The translations under genes and the position numbers were made by a program. Below are positions 40,544 through 49,394 of a DNA stretch of 64,000 nt, one piece after another; position 1 is the stretch's first letter; each line of letters starts with the position of its first letter. The DNA lies in the NCBI RefSeq assembly GCF_000420845.1, contig NZ_ATVS01000020.1:1-64000 (forward strand), given 5' to 3'. Origin of the DNA: Butyrivibrio sp. AE3009 (GTDB taxonomy: Bacteria; Bacillota; Clostridia; Lachnospirales; Lachnospiraceae). The notes beneath the pieces are model-generated. The model was given only the letters and a program-made list of their open reading frames with translations. It made no database searches and was not told where the DNA came from.

Positions 40544-40996
40544 ATGAGCGAATATACATATATCAATTTAAGACAAAGACCTGAGATTAGTAAGGCAGCA
40601 GCTAACTGGTTTCATGAGAAGTGGGGAGTGCCCACCGAGGCTTATCAGGAGTGCATTGATGCCTATCTGAATGGGACCACAGAATATGGCTGGTATCTGT
40701 GTCTTGATGGAGACAAGATTGTAAGCGGACTGGGGGTAATCGAGAACGATTTCCATGATAGAAAAGACCTTTCGCCTAATGTATGTGCGGTTTACACAGA
40801 GGAAGATTACCGCTGTCAGGGAATAAGCGGCTATCTCTTGAACATGGTAGTAGACGATATGAAGTCAAAGGGTATTACACCTATTTACCTGGTGACCGAT
40901 CACACCGGATTCTACGAGAAATACGGCTGGGAGTTCTTCTGTATGGCCCAGGGCGACGGAGAGCCTGAACCCACAAGACTGTATATACATAGATGA
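40544..40996 (+). CDS. GNAT acetyltransferase
   Basis: This 150-residue GNAT protein shows NVCAVYTEEDYRCQGISGYLLNMVVDDMKSKG, the acetyl-CoA-binding segment and helix, and VTDHTGFYEKYGWEFFCMAQGDG, the usual late strand with a Tyr near the active site. AAGAGGAGATAAAA lies over the end of the preceding gene. Related small GNATs acetylate drugs or metabolites; the target is unknown. Confidence 0.83.
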   Translation: MSEYTYINLRQRPEISKAAANWFHEKWGVPTEAYQECIDAYLNGTTEYGWYLCLDGDKIVSGLGVIENDFHDRKDLSPNVCAVYTEEDYRCQGISGYLLNMVVDDMKSKGITPIYLVTDHTGFYEKYGWEFFCMAQGDGEPEPTRLYIHR

Positions 40997-41054
40997 CAAC
41001 AAATATTTACGGAGGGTGCCTTGAGCCACCGGGCCTCCGGGGATGAGCTCGGGA
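40991..41054. repeat. Half copy of the palindromic repeat (copy 4)
   Basis: GATGACAACAAATATTTACG, GGAGGGTGCCTTGAG and CCGGGCCTCCGGGGATG match the right arm of copy 2. It overlaps the last codons of the preceding GNAT gene, whose stop at 40994-40996 lies within the repeat. Confidence 0.75.
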
Positions 41055-41075
41055 TATAGAAAAGGAGGAATGATC

Positions 41076-41843
41076 TTGAATTACTTTATAGAGGGATTAC
41101 AGGGAAGTGGAAAGAGTACACTTGTTAGACGGCTGTCTGAGAAGTATGCGGATCATAAAGCAATCTGCGAGGGGGAGTATTCTCCGGTGGAGCTGGCTTG
41201 GTGCGCTTATGTGAGCAGGCAGCAGTATGAGGAAATTTTGGATAAGTATAGTGAGATTCGAAGCGAGATAAAGGAGAAGAGCTTCGAAGAAGGCGACCAC
41301 AGGGTTATCTGCTACACCAAGATAATCACTGATATTCCGGGATTTCACAAGGATCTTGAGCAGTATGAGATTTACAATGGACGAATTGATTTTGACAGCT
41401 TTAAGAAGATAGTGTTAGAGCGATTTCGCAGGTGGGATACAGATAACAACATTTTTGAGTGTTCTCTTTTCCAGAATATAGTTGAAGATATGATTTTGTT
41501 TAGGAACTTCAGTGATGAGCAGATTCTGGACTTTTACAAGGAAGTGAAAGAGGCGCTGGAGGGTAGGGACTATCAGATCATGTATCTGGAGACTCCGGAT
41601 ATCGCGGCGAACATTGATGTTATTAGAAAAGAGCGTTCCGATGATAAGGGAAATGAGATGTGGTACCCTTTAATGATCGGCTATTTTGACAATTCACCTT
41701 ATGCTCTTGCGAGAAATAAGTCCGGGCACGAGGCAATGCTTGAGCATTTGGGGCACAGGCAGGAGCTGGAGCTTAGGATATGCCGGGAAATCTTTGATGG
41801 AAAGTTCACTTTATTGAAATCAAAGGACTATAGTTTGCTATAA
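41076..41843 (+). CDS. P-loop kinase-like protein
   Basis: About 255 residues, starting at TTG 41076 (7 bases after AAAGGAGG); ATG at 41070 is in frame but only 1 base from that site. The N-terminus NYFIEGLQGSGKSTLVRRL has a Walker A GLQGSGKST. The rest has thymidylate-kinase-like spacing, with an Arg-rich end at about 200-230, but no certain family. It may phosphorylate a small molecule. It shares the accessory region with the GNAT and ABC-F genes. Confidence 0.68.
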   Translation: MNYFIEGLQGSGKSTLVRRLSEKYADHKAICEGEYSPVELAWCAYVSRQQYEEILDKYSEIRSEIKEKSFEEGDHRVICYTKIITDIPGFHKDLEQYEIYNGRIDFDSFKKIVLERFRRWDTDNNIFECSLFQNIVEDMILFRNFSDEQILDFYKEVKEALEGRDYQIMYLETPDIAANIDVIRKERSDDKGNEMWYPLMIGYFDNSPYALARNKSGHEAMLEHLGHRQELELRICREIFDGKFTLLKSKDYSLL

Positions 41844-41885
41844 TATGATGTCAGGGCATCTTATTATGTAAATTGGGAGTGAAGT

Positions 41886-42788
41886 ATGAAAGCATCAGCG
41901 TTTTGGCCGCTTATGCGGTTTGGGGTAAGAACTGTTTTATTTAAGAAGAAGGATCCCATCCTTGGGACCGTTATTATAACCGACAGGTGCAACCTTAAGT
42001 GCAAGCACTGCTCGGTGAACAATATCACTGCGGTGATGCATCCTTTTGAACAGATTAAAAAGGAGATGCAGCAGCTGTTTGACCTGGGAGTAAAGATACT
42101 CTTTTTCTGCGGTGGTGAGACTTTTATCTGGAGAGACGGCGACAGGACCATCAAGGATCTGGTCAGGGAAGCCAAGGCTATGGGCTTTCTGATCGTCAAT
42201 GTGGTGACCAACGGAACCTTTCCGATTGACCTTCCGGAGGCGGACCTGATCCTTCTTAGCCTTGACGGAGACAGGGAGCGCCACAACGCGGTGAGGGGCG
42301 ATACCTATGATACCATCATGGAGAATATCAGAAACGCAACCTCTGATAACATCTGTTTTTATATGGCTGTGAATCAGATCAACAAGGATGCGATCCGCGA
42401 GGTATGTCGCACCGCAAGGGATACTAAGAACGTCCGAGCAGTTTCCTTCAATTTCCACACACCTTATCCGGACACTCGCGACCTGGCGCTTTCCAAGGAA
42501 GATAAGAAAAAGTGCTGCGATGTGATAGCGGAGATGATGGATGAGGGGGTACCGGTCTTTAATCTTAAGAGCGCTTTTCCATATCTGATAAACAATAGTT
42601 TTCCCACGCCCTGTTATCAGTGCCTTGTAATCGAGAACGGCAAGATTTCCGTCTGCGGGCGCTGCATTGATGTACCGGGACTGTGCGAGGAGTGCGGCTA
42701 CTTTTTTGTGGCGGAATACACGCTTTTGTTCAGCGGCAAGCTCAAGGTTATATTCGAGATGTTCCGAACATATTTAAAGTACGTATGA
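41886..42788 (+). CDS. Radical SAM protein
   Basis: This 300-residue protein has the cluster motif in TDRCNLKCKHCSVNN (CxxxCxxC), then FFCGGETFIW (GGE motif) and LILLSLDGDRERHNAVRG, the typical radical SAM barrel. The C-terminal part has several Cys (CYQCLVIENGKISVCGRC and CEECG) that could hold an extra cluster, as in SPASM/twitch enzymes. GGGAGTGAAGT precedes the ATG. The second radical SAM gene starts 24 bp later. Substrate unknown. Confidence 0.85.
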   Translation: MKASAFWPLMRFGVRTVLFKKKDPILGTVIITDRCNLKCKHCSVNNITAVMHPFEQIKKEMQQLFDLGVKILFFCGGETFIWRDGDRTIKDLVREAKAMGFLIVNVVTNGTFPIDLPEADLILLSLDGDRERHNAVRGDTYDTIMENIRNATSDNICFYMAVNQINKDAIREVCRTARDTKNVRAVSFNFHTPYPDTRDLALSKEDKKKCCDVIAEMMDEGVPVFNLKSAFPYLINNSFPTPCYQCLVIENGKISVCGRCIDVPGLCEECGYFFVAEYTLLFSGKLKVIFEMFRTYLKYV

Positions 42789-42812
42789 TTACAAGAAGCA
42801 GGAGCACTCGCC

Positions 42813-44066
42813 ATGAGCATTAAGACCGACCTGACAAGGATGTGGTTTACCAGAAGCCTGTCACCCTTTGTCTTTACAAATGAATATGATGAAAAGCTGG
42901 ATTTCGAGGATTGCACACAGCTTGGGCTCTATGTCCATATCCCCTTTTGCAGGTCCATATGTAACTTCTGCCCCTATTGCAAGGAAATCTATAGTGAGGA
43001 GAAGCTTGACCGCTACATCGATGCGCTCATCAAAGAGATTCATATGGTGGGGAGCACATTGAGGGGAAAAAAGACTGTGACGAGCCTTTACTTCGGAGGC
43101 GGAACCCCGGCCCTTGCGGCGAGCAGAATAGGCGAGATCATTGATGCGCTGAGTGACCACTTTGAAATCACCGAAGGCATCGGACTTGAGCTTCATCCTG
43201 ATAACGTAACGTCTGATATATTAAGACAGCTCAAGGCAGCAGGCGTTACCAGAATCAGCATCGGTGTTCAGAGCTTCCTTGATAAGTATGTGGGAGTGCT
43301 TGGAAGAGCGGCCGTTGATGCGAAGGCCATGAATGCAGCGCTCGCGGAGGTTCCATTTGAGACCGTATCCATGGATCTGATTTTTGCCCTTCCCGGGCAG
43401 ACCATAGACGATCTGAAAGCCGATATCGATAAGGCCTTCGAGACCGGGGCCAACCATGTGGCGGTGTACCCTTTTATCGATTTTACCTTCACTTCAAGTC
43501 CTGTTAAGGCCATGGCTAAGCGAAGGAAACGAGCGCTGATGGATGCCATGACGGAGTATTTTGAGGAAAAAGGCTACTACAGGAGCTCCATCTGGACTTT
43601 TTCCACCGGTGAGGAAGCCAAGTATTCATCAATGACAAGGGAGAACTTCCTGGGCTTTGGATGCTCTGCGACCACTTTGCTGCGGGACTGCTTCAAGGTG
43701 AATACTTTTTCGACCAAGGAGTACATCGCGCGCATAGATGGAGGTAAGCTCCCGACATCCCTTACAACCCGCTTCAGGAAAAGACAGAGAATGGTCTATT
43801 ACCTGTTCTGGACAGCCTACAGCACCAGAGTGGGGCTGCGGGAATTTGAAGAGTTTTTTGGCGTTCCTTTGAAAAAGATGTATGGCCTTGAGATATTCCT
43901 GGCCAAGGTCTTAGGCTACATAACAGAAGAGAATGGAATCATTACCCTGACTAAGAAAGGGGCATTTTACTTCCATTACTATGAGAACTACTATACGCTA
44001 TCTTACATTGATAAGATGTGGGGGCTTATGAGAAAAGAAGCATTCCCGGATGGGATGGAGTTATAG
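42813..44066 (+). CDS. HemW/coproporphyrinogen-oxidase-like radical SAM protein
   Basis: The 417 residues have the HemW-like pattern: LYVHIPFCRSICNFCPYCKE with CxxxCxxC, SLYFGGGTPALAASRI, GLELHPDNVTSDILRQLKAAGVTRISIGVQSF and DLIFALPGQTIDDL. The C-terminal HTH-like HemN_C part is present but shortened in similarity. It is not a true HemN because no heme pathway genes are here; HemW-like proteins can be heme chaperones or methyltransferases. CAGGAGCACTCG precedes the ATG. Confidence 0.82.
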   Translation: MSIKTDLTRMWFTRSLSPFVFTNEYDEKLDFEDCTQLGLYVHIPFCRSICNFCPYCKEIYSEEKLDRYIDALIKEIHMVGSTLRGKKTVTSLYFGGGTPALAASRIGEIIDALSDHFEITEGIGLELHPDNVTSDILRQLKAAGVTRISIGVQSFLDKYVGVLGRAAVDAKAMNAALAEVPFETVSMDLIFALPGQTIDDLKADIDKAFETGANHVAVYPFIDFTFTSSPVKAMAKRRKRALMDAMTEYFEEKGYYRSSIWTFSTGEEAKYSSMTRENFLGFGCSATTLLRDCFKVNTFSTKEYIARIDGGKLPTSLTTRFRKRQRMVYYLFWTAYSTRVGLREFEEFFGVPLKKMYGLEIFLAKVLGYITEENGIITLTKKGAFYFHYYENYYTLSYIDKMWGLMRKEAFPDGMEL

Positions 44067-44079
44067 ACGAAAAATATAC

Positions 44080-44110
44080 CAAAGAGAACCGTCCCCATTG
44101 GTATAAATCC
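44080..44110. repeat. GAACCGTCCCC repeat core
   Basis: ACCAAAGAGAACCGTCCCC followed by ATTGGTATAAAT matches one arm of the long inverted repeat at 35652. It separates the radical SAM genes from the HTH gene. Confidence 0.75.
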
Positions 44111-44226
44111 GACAGGACATACCGTGTCCGGTGGCTAAATATGGGCATTTCTCGCTTTGTGTCGTTGTATTTGGCGGAGGACTTTTTTACACTTGGTATA
44201 TCCTAAGGAAGAGGAGGAGAACACAT

Positions 44227-45345
44227 TTGGATCAGCAAAAGTCAGGCAGATTTTTGAGAGAACTAAGGCATGAGAAACAGATGACACAACAGCAGCTGGC
44301 ACAGGTTTTTAACGTGAGCACCAGATCCATTTCAAGGTGGGAGACCGGGAGCAATCTTCCGGATATATCGCTGCTGGTGGAGATCGCAGATTTCTACGGA
44401 GTTGATGTCAGAGAGATTATTGAAGGGGAGAGAAAAAGCGAGATGATGGATAAGGAAGTAAGGGAAGTGGCCACCAAGATGGCGGATTATGCCAATGAGG
44501 AAAAGAGTAAGCTCCTTCGCAGGATGCAGATCATAAGCTTCATAGGAGTTCTGGTTCTGCTACTGTCGATAGGATTACAGACGATTGGGATCGCTTCAAA
44601 CAAGATAAACAAAGGAGTCCTGTTCGTTACATTTATAGCGCTGGTTATAATGTCAGTTGTTACCTTATATGTGACAGGGCTTTTGGAGAAGATTGTGAAG
44701 AACAAGAAGCTTGTACGCAGTATTAAGCTCGCGACTATTATAGGCCTGGCCGTAGCATTCTGGCGTGTTATCGTAATGACTGTTATTGTTGGAACCCTCA
44801 TGGTTATGGTGGAGCTGTCGCCAATTGAAGAGTACGACGATGTTTCACATTACAACGAATATATGAACTTCTCCAACGGAGCATATCAGGAAGGCGTGGA
44901 TACTCAGTGGACCAAGTGGGGCATGGATGAGACCATATGGCCTGAGAAGATCACTGACTCCATGAAGGTGGAGGATTTCAAGATGGTCTACTACAACCCC
45001 TGGGATGCCCAGTATCTGGGATACCTTGTGGTTGACTATACACCGTCAGAGTATGATGCAGAGGTAAACAGGCTGAAAGCCTATGAATCCACTGAATACA
45101 CCGGCTACTACGACGTGGAAGAGGAAAAGACCTATCAGCTGCTCGCTGTAAATGCGGATTCCTACAACGGCTTTGTCTATGCGCTGACAGACGGCGAGGG
45201 CCGGATTATCTACGCTGAGCAGATCTTCTGCAATTACTTTATGGATCTTGACTATGAACAATATATGCCAAAGGAATACTTCCTTGATGGCTTCAACGCA
45301 ACTACAGACAGCAAGTACTACAAAGATGTACATGGAGACAACTAA
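44227..45345 (+). CDS. XRE-type HTH protein with membrane helices
   Basis: This 372-residue protein starts at TTG 44227 behind GAGGAGGAG. Residues 5-65 are an XRE helix-turn-helix (FLRELRHEKQMTQQQLAQ, STRSISRWETGSNLPDISLL). Three hydrophobic segments follow (about 105-130, 140-165, 180-210), then an outside part of about 150 residues. It is therefore a membrane-bound regulator that may sense an external signal. An in-frame ATG at 44131 exists but adds an unlikely hydrophobic extension before the HTH. Co-transcribed with the next GNAT gene. Confidence 0.75.
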   Translation: MDQQKSGRFLRELRHEKQMTQQQLAQVFNVSTRSISRWETGSNLPDISLLVEIADFYGVDVREIIEGERKSEMMDKEVREVATKMADYANEEKSKLLRRMQIISFIGVLVLLLSIGLQTIGIASNKINKGVLFVTFIALVIMSVVTLYVTGLLEKIVKNKKLVRSIKLATIIGLAVAFWRVIVMTVIVGTLMVMVELSPIEEYDDVSHYNEYMNFSNGAYQEGVDTQWTKWGMDETIWPEKITDSMKVEDFKMVYYNPWDAQYLGYLVVDYTPSEYDAEVNRLKAYESTEYTGYYDVEEEKTYQLLAVNADSYNGFVYALTDGEGRIIYAEQIFCNYFMDLDYEQYMPKEYFLDGFNATTDSKYYKDVHGDN

Positions 45346-45348
45346 CTA

Positions 45349-45837
45349 ATGAAGGACTATAAGATTATTCTTGCCACGGAAAAAGACAGGGACGAGATCC
45401 TTGCCCTGTACGACATGCAGAAGGGCCGCGAGTTCTGCCCCTGGGATGAGGACTATCCTTCTGATCAGACCATAGATTTTGACCTGTCCAGAGATGCTCT
45501 GTATGTTCTTAAAATTGATGGCAGGATCCACGCCGCCATCTCACTGGAGGAGGATCCGGACGTGGACGCCCTTGAATGCTGGAACCCGAATCTTAATCCC
45601 TCAAGCGAGCTTGCCAGACTGGCAGTGCTTCCGGATGAGCAGAGTAGGGGCCTTGGCCGGGTAATGCTGGGGTTCGGAATGGAAGAACTGAAAAGACGCG
45701 GCTACAAGGGAATTCATTTCTTAGTTAATAAGCACAATATCAAGGCAATCCGCTGTTATGCCACCTTTGGATTCAACGTGGTTGGGGAGTGCTTTATGTA
45801 CGACCAGGATTTCCTGTGCTATGAGAAGGAACTGTAA
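45349..45837 (+). CDS. GNAT acetyltransferase
   Basis: This 162-residue protein has LARLAVLPDEQSRGLGRVMLGFGMEELKRRGYKGIHFLV, with the QxxGxG/A acetyl-CoA loop, and ATFGFNVVGECFMYD at the end. It begins 3 bp after the HTH gene with GGAGACAACTAACTA before the ATG, so it is translated from the same message. Substrate unknown. Confidence 0.85.
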   Translation: MKDYKIILATEKDRDEILALYDMQKGREFCPWDEDYPSDQTIDFDLSRDALYVLKIDGRIHAAISLEEDPDVDALECWNPNLNPSSELARLAVLPDEQSRGLGRVMLGFGMEELKRRGYKGIHFLVNKHNIKAIRCYATFGFNVVGECFMYDQDFLCYEKEL

Positions 45838-45840
45838 TAC

Positions 45841-45867
45841 ATGACAAAAGAACCGTCCCTGTGTCAT
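45841..45867. repeat. GAACCGTCCC repeat core at operon border
   Basis: ATGACAAAAGAACCGTCCC and TGTGTCAT form a short palindrome-flanked core of the same family. A TATAAT (45872-45877) lies directly behind and may be the -10 of the following operon; no good -35 is seen, so the repeat may supply it. Confidence 0.6.
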
Positions 45868-45913
45868 CAGGTATAATCGATTTTTATAGCGTGAGATAAA
45901 TTAAACTAAATAG

Positions 45914-46017
45914 CCAGTTCTTTTACGGTGTTGTATATTAAAATCATCATAACACCAAAACGAACGGTACTGACTGGAAAAACCAGAGGTAGCTTTATAG
46001 CAGGCCTCTGGTTTTTT
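45914..46017 (+). promoter_or_regulatory. Unassigned riboswitch-like attenuator
   Basis: P1 pairs CCAGT (45914-45918) with ACTGG (45973-45977); P2 pairs GGTGTT (45927-45932) with AACACC (45951-45956). The terminator AACCAGAGG (45981-45989) with CCTCTGGTT (46005-46013) ends in T6. CTGG (45974-45977) can instead pair with CCAG (45983-45986), so P1 and the antiterminator exclude each other. Formation of P1 frees the terminator: the logic of an OFF switch. It does not match SAM-I, T-box, TPP, cobalamin, lysine, purine or FMN leaders by eye. Confidence 0.65.
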
Positions 46018-46074
46018 GCGTATATGGGAAATCTATTCCAGACGTAGGCTAGAGAGGCAGCAACAAGGGAGGAA

Positions 46075-47202
46075 ATGAAAGTGGTCAGAGTAAAAGAGGC
46101 GGTAAGCAAACTTGCGGAATACAAGCCCGCCAGATCAATTGTTGAAGTGAGCCGGGAATATGGGATCAAGGAAAAAGACTTGATCAAGCTTGCCGGAAAT
46201 GAAAACAGATTCGGCTGTTCGGAAAATGTCATAAAAGCCATCAACGACAGCAAGACATACTTTTCCTATTACCCTGATGTGAATGTAACAAAGCTTCGGG
46301 AAAAGTTGTCGGAAAAACTAAACGTTCCCGGTAAAAATTTAATATTCGGAAACGGATCATTTGAGCTTTTGACACTGATAGGTGAGACCTATATTGAAAA
46401 AGACGATGAAGTGATCTACAACGATCCTTCTTTTGGATGGTATCTGAATGTGACGCTGAAAAACGAAGGCACCGTGGTAAGAGTTCCCGTAACAGAGGAA
46501 AAGGCGGTGGACACAGAGGGGATTCTCAAGAGAATAAATGAAAAGACCAAGGTAATCTGGCTCTGTAATCCCAACAACCCCACAGGAACAGTGATAGCGC
46601 CGGTGGTGCTTACAGATTTCATCGAAAGAGTACCGGAGCATGTTCTGATAGTTCTTGATGAAGCCTATATCGATTTTATAGACGGCGATTACATCGACAC
46701 TATAGAACTTGCCCAAAGGCACAGCAACGTGATCATTCTCAGAACCTTTTCCAAATCCTACGGACTGGCGTCCTTCAGAGTAGGCTATGGAATCGCATCG
46801 GAGGACATAATACGGAACCTTCTTAAGGTAAAGCTTCCCATAAACTTAAGCTTTACTGCTCAGGTCGCAGCGCTGGCTGCCCTTGAGGATGAGGAGTTCA
46901 CAGAATTTGTCATTTCGCAGAACAGAAAGGAGCTAGGGCGCTACTACAGTGAATTCGAAGCTCTGGGACTTAAGTACATTCCCTCCAACGGCAACTTCAT
47001 TCTTGTAAGAACCGGCCTGGATGGAGAATATGTGGAAACCGAATTTGCCAAAGAAGGAATCATCATCAGAAAAGGTGAGGAATTCGGCCTTGATAAGTGG
47101 CTCAGGATCTCGGTGGGAAGACCTGAAGAAAACAGCAGGGTTATAGAGCTTTTGAAGAAAATATTGGAGGAGATAAGAAAAAATGATCGTAAAAACGCCT
47201 AA
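46075..47202 (+). CDS. HisC-like PLP aminotransferase
   Basis: This 375-residue class I/II aminotransferase has the HisC pattern: LAGNENRFGCS, NNPTGT, VLDEAYIDF, and the PLP lysine in RTFSKSYGLASFRVGYG (about 227), with a late Arg in LRISVGRPEEN. Start: ATG 46075 lies 2 bases after GGGAGG, while GTG 46081 lies 8 bases after it and may be the true start. No other his genes are near. In this operon with an HcxA-like dehydrogenase it more likely aminates a 2-keto acid, for example to methionine; that is inference. Confidence 0.82.
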   Translation: MKVVRVKEAVSKLAEYKPARSIVEVSREYGIKEKDLIKLAGNENRFGCSENVIKAINDSKTYFSYYPDVNVTKLREKLSEKLNVPGKNLIFGNGSFELLTLIGETYIEKDDEVIYNDPSFGWYLNVTLKNEGTVVRVPVTEEKAVDTEGILKRINEKTKVIWLCNPNNPTGTVIAPVVLTDFIERVPEHVLIVLDEAYIDFIDGDYIDTIELAQRHSNVIILRTFSKSYGLASFRVGYGIASEDIIRNLLKVKLPINLSFTAQVAALAALEDEEFTEFVISQNRKELGRYYSEFEALGLKYIPSNGNFILVRTGLDGEYVETEFAKEGIIIRKGEEFGLDKWLRISVGRPEENSRVIELLKKILEEIRKNDRKNA

Positions 47203-48265
47203 GTTATACATAAGTGAAAAGGATGCTTTAAAGACAGCGGGACAGTACATAAAGGAATATTCCAAGAATCCTCTTATCATAGGCAGCAGAAAGGCCTTGA
47301 ACGCAGCATTTTCGGAGCTCCAGCAGTCCCTTGAGGATAACGGCGTAAATTCCGCCAACGTTGACCTTTTTTCCGGATATCCTTCTGAGAACAAGTTCAA
47401 TTACTATACGGAGCTGGTAAAAAAATACAATGCAGATGCCATCATCGGAATAGGAGGAGGAAGAGTTCTTGACACCGCCAAGGCAACAGCGGATCTGCTG
47501 GATATCCCCGTCATCACGATTCCCACAATCGCAGCCACCTGCGCTGCCTGGGCCGGGCTCACAATCCAGTATGACGACGAGGGAAGCTATGTAAAGCCAA
47601 GACCTCTGAAGAAGGCTCCGGAACTGATAATAGCTGACACGAGGATCATTCTTTCAGCTCCAAAGAGATATCTTTTTGCCGGAACAATCGATACCTTTGC
47701 CAAGTTTTATGAGATTCGTCCAAGTCTTGAACATGCCAAGGATTCACTGAATCTTGATATCTCTTTTTACTCAGCAAAGCTTGCCTACGAAAAGCTTGAA
47801 AACAACGTATTCAAGGCAATCAGAGAGGCGGATGAAGGGTACATCGGACAGAGCGCCAAGGATGTGGTGGATTCAATCATATACCTTGCGGGATTTGCGG
47901 GAAGCTTCCAGACAAACACAGGATATTACAGCTTCGCCCACCCCTTTTACCACATATCCGCAAGATTTCCCAATACAAGGCACAAGCTTCACGGGGAAAA
48001 AGTTGCATATGGCATAGTGGCACAGCTGTTCCTTGAGAACAAGGATGAAAAAGAAATTGAGGAAGTAATAAAGAACTTTGATAAATATCACAACGCGTTT
48101 ACGCTGGCAGATATCGGACTTGATAAGGACAACTGTAGCGAGCTGGAGAATCTTGCCACTCAGATCAAGGAAGCATTCGACCATGTTGAATGGAATATAA
48201 AGGCAATTGTGGATGCGCTTTTGCAGACAGATTCACTGGTACTTAAGTTAAAGGAGGAAGGATGA
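47183..48265 (+). CDS. HcxA/YbdH-like 2-hydroxycarboxylate dehydrogenase
   Basis: This 360-residue member of the iron/glycerol dehydrogenase family has GIGGGRVLDTAKATAD (NAD site), TIPTIAATCAAWAGLTIQYD (very close to E. coli YbdH/HcxA as I remember it), TIDTFAKFYE (metal Asp) and HKLHGEKVAYG (metal His). HcxA reduces short 2-keto acids, and in E. coli it is near the methionine aminotransferase YbdL. The start overlaps the end of the aminotransferase gene by 20 bp, GGAGGAGATAAG being the ribosome site. Converts a 2-hydroxy to a 2-keto acid or back. Confidence 0.8.
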   Translation: MIVKTPKLYISEKDALKTAGQYIKEYSKNPLIIGSRKALNAAFSELQQSLEDNGVNSANVDLFSGYPSENKFNYYTELVKKYNADAIIGIGGGRVLDTAKATADLLDIPVITIPTIAATCAAWAGLTIQYDDEGSYVKPRPLKKAPELIIADTRIILSAPKRYLFAGTIDTFAKFYEIRPSLEHAKDSLNLDISFYSAKLAYEKLENNVFKAIREADEGYIGQSAKDVVDSIIYLAGFAGSFQTNTGYYSFAHPFYHISARFPNTRHKLHGEKVAYGIVAQLFLENKDEKEIEEVIKNFDKYHNAFTLADIGLDKDNCSELENLATQIKEAFDHVEWNIKAIVDALLQTDSLVLKLKEEG

Positions 48266-49389
48266 TTATGAAAAAATTTATTGCAGGACTATTGGTAACG
48301 GCTATGACAGCTGCGCTCCTTACGGGCTGCGGAAAGGACGTGGCAGGAGCTAAGAGAGATGGAGAGACAGGTGGATATACGCTTAATCTTGGCGCTTCAG
48401 GAGATGCGGCGCTTAACAATCCGCTGGTACAGCTGGCTGATGAAAAAGGCTATTTTGCAGAAAACAATCTGACTATTACTCAGACCAAGCTTGAGAATTC
48501 GGGGGCGGTAATGTATGACGCATTAAGCGTTGGAAAGATAGATGCAGCCTATGCGCAGGTAGTACCGCCTGTAAGCTACGGCGCCCAGGGATATGATGTA
48601 ACACTGATAGGAGGAGTTCTCTCCGGAGGTATGGTCTGCGTAACACTTCCCGAGAACTATGAGGAGCTTAAGGATATCAGCAACTGGAAAGGCCATTCCA
48701 TAGGCGTTGTCCAGATGTCAACAAGTGAGCTGACAACCAGAAACGCACTAAAGGACTACGGTCTTACAGCCGATGATGTTGAGTATGTAATGATAGAGGA
48801 TTATTCCAGCATCGCGCTTTCTACAGCTAAGGGCAACGTGGATATCGGATTTGTTTCAAGTAACTATGTTGACCAGGCGCTGGAGGCAGGCTGCGTCGTA
48901 CTTACAACGCTTTATGATATCAAAAAAGATTATGTATGCTGCCGTCAGTCTGCATATACCAAGAATCTTGAGCAGAATCGCGATGCCTATGTTTATTACC
49001 TGGAAGGCCAGATAAAAGCCTATAAAGACATTAAAACCGATGAGGAAGGCACAATACAGAGTCTTGTTAAAGCTACCGGTGAGACAGAGGACTACATCCG
49101 GACATATATTTACGATGAGGTTGGAAGTGCTCACCGTACCTATAATCCGGATCCTAATTACAACGGAGTTCAGGGACTCTACGACATCATTCTTGAGCAG
49201 AAATATGTGGAATCAGATCTCACACTGGATAAGTTCTATGATATTTCTGTATATGCAGATGCGCTTAAGAACGTGATAGCTGATAATCCTGATGACGATT
49301 TTTACAAGGATATGAAGGCATATTTCCTGGAGAATAACACTGAGTTTCCTGATTTTGCCAACATTTACGGCGAAGAATTCTGGGGGTGA
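48262..49389 (+). CDS. ABC importer substrate-binding lipoprotein (NMT1/SsuA-like)
   Basis: The 375 residues start with a lipoprotein signal, MKKFIAGLLVTAMTAALLTGCGKD, where LLTGC is the lipobox. The mature part is of the NMT1/THI5-like (SBP_bac) type used for sulfonates, taurine, nitrate and thiamine precursors: NNPLVQLADEKGYFAENNL and VGKIDAAYAQVVPPV. AAAGGAGGAAGG precedes the ATG, 4 bp overlap with the dehydrogenase gene. It captures the substrate outside; the ATPase and permease follow. Confidence 0.86.
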   Translation: MIMKKFIAGLLVTAMTAALLTGCGKDVAGAKRDGETGGYTLNLGASGDAALNNPLVQLADEKGYFAENNLTITQTKLENSGAVMYDALSVGKIDAAYAQVVPPVSYGAQGYDVTLIGGVLSGGMVCVTLPENYEELKDISNWKGHSIGVVQMSTSELTTRNALKDYGLTADDVEYVMIEDYSSIALSTAKGNVDIGFVSSNYVDQALEAGCVVLTTLYDIKKDYVCCRQSAYTKNLEQNRDAYVYYLEGQIKAYKDIKTDEEGTIQSLVKATGETEDYIRTYIYDEVGSAHRTYNPDPNYNGVQGLYDIILEQKYVESDLTLDKFYDISVYADALKNVIADNPDDDFYKDMKAYFLENNTEFPDFANIYGEEFWG

Positions 49390-49394
49390 TCTTA

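Noticed and set aside
45885..45980. SAM-I riboswitch or T-box upstream of the aminotransferase operon
   Set aside because: The SAM-I core and the T-box sequence TGGNACCGCG are absent.
45906..46253. 115-codon minus-strand frame over the attenuator
   Set aside because: It is antisense to the attenuator and the aminotransferase start, and lacks a ribosome site.
46075..47202. Histidine biosynthesis role of the HisC-like gene
   Set aside because: No other his gene is in the operon; neighbours are a 2-hydroxy-acid dehydrogenase and an importer. It cannot be fully excluded.
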